From: Beta vulgaris subsp. vulgaris | Taxonomy: Eukaryota > Streptophyta > Magnoliopsida > Caryophyllales > Amaranthaceae | DNA: 64,000 nucleotides | Assembly: GCF_026745355.1 (NCBI RefSeq) | Contig: NC_079204.1 | Coordinates: 1,433,501-1,497,500 of the forward strand | Direction: 5' to 3' | Part shown: in pieces, positions 58,647-64,000 of the stretch | How positions within the stretch are numbered: position 1 is the stretch's first letter | How the letters are laid out: every line of letters starts with the position of its first letter | The notes under the pieces: generated by a model | Told to the model about the DNA's origin: nothing | What the model saw: only the letters and a program-made list of their open reading frames with translations | Database searches by the model: none | Program-made: the position numbers and the translations under genes

Positions 58647-58654
58647 ATTATGAG

Positions 58655-59151
58655 TAGGGCGGGCAATGATGTGAGTCGAGCTCGAGTTTGACTAAACTCG
58701 ACTCGAACTCGAAAACTCATACTCAAACTCGATTCGACTCGAAAACTCGCGAGTTTCAAATTTTCAAGCTCAAACTCGAACTCGAACTCGTTTCAAGCGT
58801 GAACTCGAACTCGTTTCAAGCTTTTTGGTCATTTGATATAGTTTTATTTTTTATAGAAGAAATTCTTTACTTTGCTTTTTAGTCATTTTATACTTTTTTT
58901 TTTCATTTTTTAAAAGAAAAATACAAGTATTTTTATAGAAAAAAATAAAGTTAAAATTTCTTATAAAAATTAAAAGTATATATATATATATATATATAGG
59001 TTTATCGAGTATCTCACGAGTTTCTCGAGTCGAGTATTGAGTTGCTCGATTCGACTCGTTAACCTGTCAAGTCGAGTTCAAGCTCGAGTCGAGCTTTGAC
59101 CGAGCCGGGTTCAAGTAGCTCGCAAGCTGACTCAACTCATTGCCAACCCTA
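58655..59151. mobile_element. hAT-like MITE, 497 bp
   Basis: TIRs TAGGGCGGGCAATGA and TCATTGCCAACCCTA are flanked by a perfect 8-bp duplication, ATTATGAG, at 58,647-58,654 and 59,152-59,159. The interior arms are arrays of ACTCG/CGAGT words around an AT-rich core with a (TA)n tract. The ends match the family at 50,215, but the interior words are entirely different. Confidence 0.92.
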
Positions 59152-59159
59152 ATTATGAG

Positions 59160-60529
59160 TAGGTCAGGCGACCTATCCTGCTGTTGTGAGTGTTTGTGCA
59201 GTGTTTGTGCTATATTTGACGGATGATAAAAAAAATATTGATATGATTTGTTAATCTAGTGTGGAATTTTATAATTAAGTAACCAAAAAGTAATTCATAT
59301 CTTTCCATTTTATCTTAGTAAGTACATCTAAAGTTTTACCTACAAAAAAAATTCTATATTATCAATTATTCATATCCTAATACAATAATCCCCAAATTTT
59401 GCATTATTATCACATCTATTTTACAAATTTCTAAATTATTATTCATGGGCAAGAAAAACTAAACCCGCCACATAATTTTGGATCATTGTTATTAGGATAT
59501 GTGTTATCATATTATCATTCTCATACTACTCAAACTTATCAAAGTTTTTCTACATTATGTCATTGCATTTGTTGGCTTTCTACTTTGTATCCTAATTTTT
59601 TTGCAATTTTTTTTATAAAAGGTACTCCTACTAGTGTTTTTTTTTTAGTTTTTTCCTATTTGTTTTTCATGTCTCTAATGTTTAATTTCAACTATTAGTA
59701 TCTTAACTTATGTTTTAGTAAAAATTGTTATGAAATGTTAATGGTTAACAAATATGTATTGTATGAAGAGAAACTAATAAAACCTTTCAATTGGATAAAA
59801 AAAAAATCCCTATCTAAGAATTTAAATATAATTTTTTTTCTAACATATAATTAAACACCAATAATATATGGGGAGATTTACTCTTCTAGGAAAAGAAATT
59901 ATCAATGGTCAAAGTTTAAACTTAAAACAACAAAATCGACAAAAATTCAGATGGATGGCTATAAATTATAATTAAAAAAATGTGTTCATAAAACTCAAAA
60001 GAAATCCAAGAAGAATTGAGCTATGTTTGGCAATCTTGCCGTCTTGGTCAAGAGTATATCTGAAGTGGGTCCCAGCAGTGGCGGGCGAGTTTCTAGAAGT
60101 GTCCTTTCTCTTCTCTATTCGTTGTTCTGAACTTCTGAACTTCTTGTTAAAAACAACTAAAATAAAAAAACGTTTCTTACACCAATTATACTCCTACACT
60201 CCTACTCGCAACTTGCAAGAAATGATAATGTTGAATTGTTGATTACAGCTTAGTTGTAGTAGTATAAGGTTTAAACCCCACCACCACTCCTCAAATATCT
60301 ACACACACAAAAAAGCTAAAACTAGTTTTGGTTCTAATGAAACCTTGGCCTACAAACCCTAAAAGTTGAAATGTTAAAAATTGGCAAAAAAAAAGTTCAA
60401 ATTACAATTATACACATTTTCTTTTTTCCCCTCAACCATCTCCCACCACCACCAGTCACGTCACTCAACCACCATCCACCTCTTGCCACCACCATCCCCT
60501 CCTCCACTTCCTTTATTTAAGATTTATTT
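59160..60529. other. Intergenic stretch
   Basis: AT-rich. Short frames at 59,486 and 59,982 have no domain. A CCACC-rich run at 60,420-60,510 is partly complementary to the GGTGG-rich run at 60,990-61,080, suggesting an old fold-back. Confidence 0.4.
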
Positions 60530-60531
60530 TA

Positions 60532-60791
60532 CTCCCTCCGTCCCTTAATAGAGTGCCCATTTCTCCAATGCACGTTTGCCAATGCACGTTTTGTATCGTT
60601 AATATCTTTAATTTCATATTAGTAAAAATTATAAAAGTTTGATTTTCTTAATGTACGTAATGAGACGAATCAAACAAGACCCCACATGACTATGTTTTTT
60701 CTTATATATTAGAAATATTTTTTGAGGGCTTTCTTTACCTTTGAATAGTGTCCAAAAAAGAAATGGGCATTCTATTAAGGGACGGAGGGAG
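60532..60791. mobile_element. Stowaway-like MITE, 260 bp
   Basis: The ends CTCCCTCCGTCCCTTAATAG and CTATTAAGGGACGGAGGGAG are perfect inverted repeats flanked by TA (60,530-60,531 and 60,792-60,793). The interior shares AGACGAATCAAACAAGACCC with the elements at 50,179 and 61,699. Confidence 0.92.
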
Positions 60792-60820
60792 TATGTGCTA
60801 AAGTACTAAATTTTTTTTGA

Positions 60821-60934
60821 GGTGACCATGGCTGGAATGTTTGGCTTAGACGTTCAACTATAGCCCAAACGTTCGGCTTTATCGTTTTGGCCAAGGGTGA
60901 AACGTCTAAGCCAGGCGTTCCAGTCATGTTCACC
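60821..60934. repeat. Inverted repeat with about 35-bp arms
   Basis: The left arm 60,821-60,855 (GGTGACCATGGCTGGAATGT...) and right arm 60,899-60,934 pair with about five mismatches around a 43-base loop. Both arms contain GGCTTAGACGTT or its complement. Confidence 0.8.
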
Positions 60935-60943
60935 CCAAAGAAA

Positions 60944-61307
60944 TTTCAGTTTAGTGTTCCTCCCTTTATCACCCCAAAATAATTTTAGAGGTGGGTGGTG
61001 GCGGGTAGTAAGGTTGGCGGGGGGAGTTAGGTAGTGGCGGGTGGTCGGGTTGGTGAGGGCTAGGTGGTGCCAGGTGGCTTGGTAAATAAAACAAGGGTAA
61101 TATAGGAAAGTAATGATGGGCTCGGTGCAATTTTAAGAAATCTTGGGTTATTATATATGCATGTTGGTTTTAAATTGAATTTTTTATACTTTATGTAAAT
61201 ATGATATTTTTGTTGGAATTTAAAAATTGCAACATTTTGACTTTTACTGATTATATTCTTTAATCAACTCCATTAGTTCATTGAAATATATAGTCTAACT
61301 ACTTTTA
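60944..61307. other. Intergenic stretch
   Basis: It includes the GGTGG-rich arm noted above. No gene. Confidence 0.4.
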
Positions 61308-61309
61308 TA

Positions 61310-62007
61310 CTCACTCCGTTTTCTTTTGTTGTTCCTGTTTTTTCATTGAAAAATTTCAATATGTTGTTTCTATTTTAATTTTTTTCATAAATAATATAAT
61401 TTATGAATTAAATTTTCTATTAGTTTTATGTTGCAATAAATATATATATTCACACTATTTAGTAGTCATTTTTTACCTTTTAATCCCTCAAATTTTTGAT
61501 TAATTGGTTGTCTAATATAACTCAAAGAGCAATAAACGTGTTTCGAACTAGTTTGTAATTACTTTACTCTTTTACCCCTCAAATTTTTTGTATCATGGGT
61601 TACCTAACATTGAGTAAATCAAAAGGGCAAGAATATTTATTTTTAATTTATTTTATTTTATTTAAAATAGTAGAATCTTGCTTATTTTTTGAGCTGTACT
61701 CCCTCTGTTTTTTTTATCTTTCTCACTTAGAATCTTGACACTATTCATACTTAGAGAGAATCTTCTAATTGTTTCACAATTTATAAGAAAAAACATAGTC
61801 ATGTGGGATCTTGTTTGATTCGTCTCAATAAGTACATTATTAATATTCAATCGTTATAATTTTTACTAATATATAATGAGAGATATTTAAGCTCAAAGAG
61901 GTGCATTGGGAGACGCGCATAGGAAAGTGAGAATGATAAAAAAAACAGAGGGAGTATTATTTTACTCCCCGATTAGAAATAGAAACAACAGAAGAAAACA
62001 GAGGGAG
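61310..62007. mobile_element. Outer Stowaway-like MITE, interrupted
   Basis: The left end CTCACTCCGTTTTCTTTTGT and the complementary right end ACAGAAGAAAACAGAGGGAG form TIRs flanked by TA (61,308-61,309 and 62,008-62,009). Without the inner element it would be about 440 bp. Confidence 0.7.
61699..61954. mobile_element. Inner Stowaway-like MITE, 256 bp
   Basis: The ends CTCCCTCTGTTTTTTTTATC and GATAAAAAAAACAGAGGGAG are inverted and flanked by TA. It is a close relative of the MITE at 50,179 without the hAT-like insertion, and lies inside another Stowaway-like element. Confidence 0.9.
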
Positions 62008-62009
62008 TA

Positions 62010-62996
62010 CTTTGTTTGTCCCACATATATTGAACAATTTTGTATTTGACATGGTCTTACTATTATTATATTAGCTAATTTGTAAAACACTCCTTAGCTT
62101 GCCCAGTGTAAAAATGTACATGATGGGTCTCCATATTTATCTCTTTTAAAAAAAAAATTGCAACTCTTATCACATCTATGTTTTTTTTATAAAAAAAACA
62201 ATTAATAACTACAAAACAACTTATATACTTAAATTATGTGTTTAAACAAGTGTTCATATTATTTGGGATTGATGAAATATATAAAAATATAAAAAAATCA
62301 AGTAATATATTAATGTTTTTTAAAAATTTCTCGATGTAAAATTTTAAAATATTAACATCATATGATTTTCACCAATAAAAATTAAATACATTAATGATCA
62401 AATTGTGCATTAACTAATGTTTAAATCAAACCATTGCACTATTTAGAAAACGGAGAAAATAGAAGTCAATGTTGGATGATTTGACTAACGAGTTCTATAT
62501 ACTACATGGATTATAATAGAGTAATCCTAAACTTTGAGAACTCTTATATGAGAAATAAAGATAAAGTATAATAAATGTGTTTGTTGTAGGGACATTTTCT
62601 CACTCGCAAACATTTTCCTATCCGACATAAATCTTTTAAAGTAAGTGAAAATAAGGACAATTAAATTTCTTAATTACACTTAGGTCGAGTAAGGGAGCTA
62701 GGCCATAATAAGTAACCCGTTCTAGATAATGTGGGATCCTTTGGCGGCTCAGCTTGTTGGGCATTCACTATGTACTATTATTATTGTATCATATGTTTGT
62801 TTATATTCATAAAAAGTGGGACAGATTTCATCTAATAAAAAGTATTGCTTTTTTGGGTGTGTATCTATATAATTACAAAATGTATACTTAAAGTAGAATA
62901 GTATCTTGTTCCCTCTGGACAAATGTTTAGAGGTGGTGAGTGTTACACCACAAATATAATGCATTCATCATCTTATAATAATATTAATAATAATAA
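62010..62996. other. AT-rich intergenic stretch
   Basis: No supported gene or bounded repeat. Confidence 0.45.
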
Positions 62997-63200
62997 CTAG
63001 TTATTAGGTCCGGGTTATGTCCCGGATAAGAAAAGTTTCATTTATTAATATAATACTTTATGATAATAACATTAAATACAACTTAGTATAGTGGTTAAAA
63101 CTTTAGTATATATACTTTAAGTATGTGTTCGTAGGTATCATTCAACTATCACGCATCCTAGATCTAGGGTGTGCATGGTACTATTTCTATTGTTGCTCAT
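62997..63200 (-). mobile_element. Helitron 3' end, truncated element
   Basis: The minus strand ends in a CCGGGACATAACCCGG hairpin and CTAG. The neighbouring sequence matches the 269-bp Helitron, including the tRNA-like GTATAGTGGTTAAAAC module at 63,085-63,105. No 5' TC end was found, so the right limit is approximate. Confidence 0.65.
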
Positions 63201-63553
63201 TAGAGTTTGAAACAAAGGCCTCAAAAAAAGTAGCTAGGTCTTAGTAATTCTTTTTTGAAAACTATAGTCTAATAAGTACAAGAAAGAGAGTATATAATAT
63301 AAATACTTTAACATGTGTGCATAAATCCTTTGTCAAAGAACTACTCATCTCCTACTCTAGTTACTTAATATTGACCGTCTTATGCAATTTAATTTCACAC
63401 ATGATAAAATATCATGATGTGTGTGAACTGTAATATTATTGCTATATTTATTTATTTGTGTAAAAAATAACCAATTTTTAGTTATTAGTACTAGCGAGTA
63501 CATTATTTTTTTAAATTTACCAGCGAGTACATCATTATATATATATATATTTA

Positions 63554-63993
63554 TCTATATAAATATATTAAGAGTAAAATTAGCTTGCAATAAGATTTGA
63601 ACTCGTGACCTGTTGCTATTATACATGACATAATTATTACTATCTCAACCAACTTTTAATCATGCTTTAATTAACTTTCCACATTATTATATTTGTAACT
63701 TTTAAATGTTGAGTTATCCTCAATATATTTGGGAATGGAAAAAAAAGGCATATTAAGTTACTAAGCAAGGAATTGTGCCATGTGGTCCCTTAGAGTGTTT
63801 ATTTATGAAAACACACATACAATTAAAAAAAAATAGAAAATGAATCTTATAAGATTTGATCCAATGACTTTAAGCTTATACACTAAAACCTTAACCACCA
63901 AACCAAGTTATGTTCGGTGTTATATTTATAAAGTAAAATGTTAACAAATAAATATTATAATTACCCGGGACATAGTCCGGGCCTAAAAACTAG
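63554..63993 (+). mobile_element. Non-autonomous Helitron, 440 bp
   Basis: It starts TCTATATAAATATATTAA after an A and ends with the hairpin CCCGGGACATAGTCCGGG followed by CTAG, then T. It carries the tRNA-like module on its complementary strand at 63,850-63,915. It points toward the truncated Helitron at 62,997, in opposite orientation. Confidence 0.8.
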
Positions 63994-64000
63994 TTACTTA

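Overview
The window is AT-rich plant nuclear DNA. Split genes with GT/AG introns, an AP2/ERF factor, DUF2828 proteins and plant-type LINE, Helitron, MITE, SINE and Cassandra repeats point to a flowering plant. The repeat style suggests a eudicot, perhaps Caryophyllales, but that placement is inference only. Nothing looks organellar, bacterial or viral.

Layout. 1-3,400: repeat remnants, then the 3' end of a PP1-type serine/threonine phosphatase gene on the minus strand. Its four coding exons span 3,392-11,075 and its first intron is 5.6 kb. 11.1-15.5 kb: intergenic, with a 1.05-kb Tourist/Harbinger-like MITE and a Stowaway-like MITE. 15.5-20.2 kb: a decayed L1-type LINE ending in a 30-base poly(A), 125 bases before the start codon of an ASCH-domain (TRIP4-like) gene. 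That gene has six coding exons at 20,323-24,121 and holds a second, 301-bp LINE fragment with a 13-bp target-site duplication in intron 1. 24.5-26.0 kb: an LTR-like element with internal hairpin repeats. 28.2-31.5 kb: three small secreted proline-rich proteins, two of them clear tandem paralogues. 31.95-41.6 kb: two DUF2828 (TROVE/vWA-like) genes on the minus strand, two short DUF2828 relics, a segmental duplication, a Helitron, a MITE and a solo Cassandra LTR carrying a 5S-rRNA-like promoter. 41.9-47.3 kb: a LINE 3' relic, an LTR remnant and a MITE. 47.3-52.5 kb: four related TIR elements flanked by TTA/TAA, two of them head to head, one holding a Stowaway-like MITE that itself holds a hAT-like MITE. 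52.5-64 kb: Helitrons, SINE-like sequence, a group IX ERF gene with a MITE just upstream of its TATA box, another hAT-like element, and nested Stowaway-like MITEs.

The host genes are independent transcription units: phosphatase signalling, an RNA-binding ASCH protein, small cell-wall or apoplastic proteins, DUF2828 proteins of unknown role, and an ethylene/jasmonate-type transcription factor. Most of the remaining structure is transposon biology. The most unusual item is a 257-codon reading frame overprinted on the LINE ORF1 linker, with a strong start context and an ATGA stop/start overlap with the endonuclease ORF.
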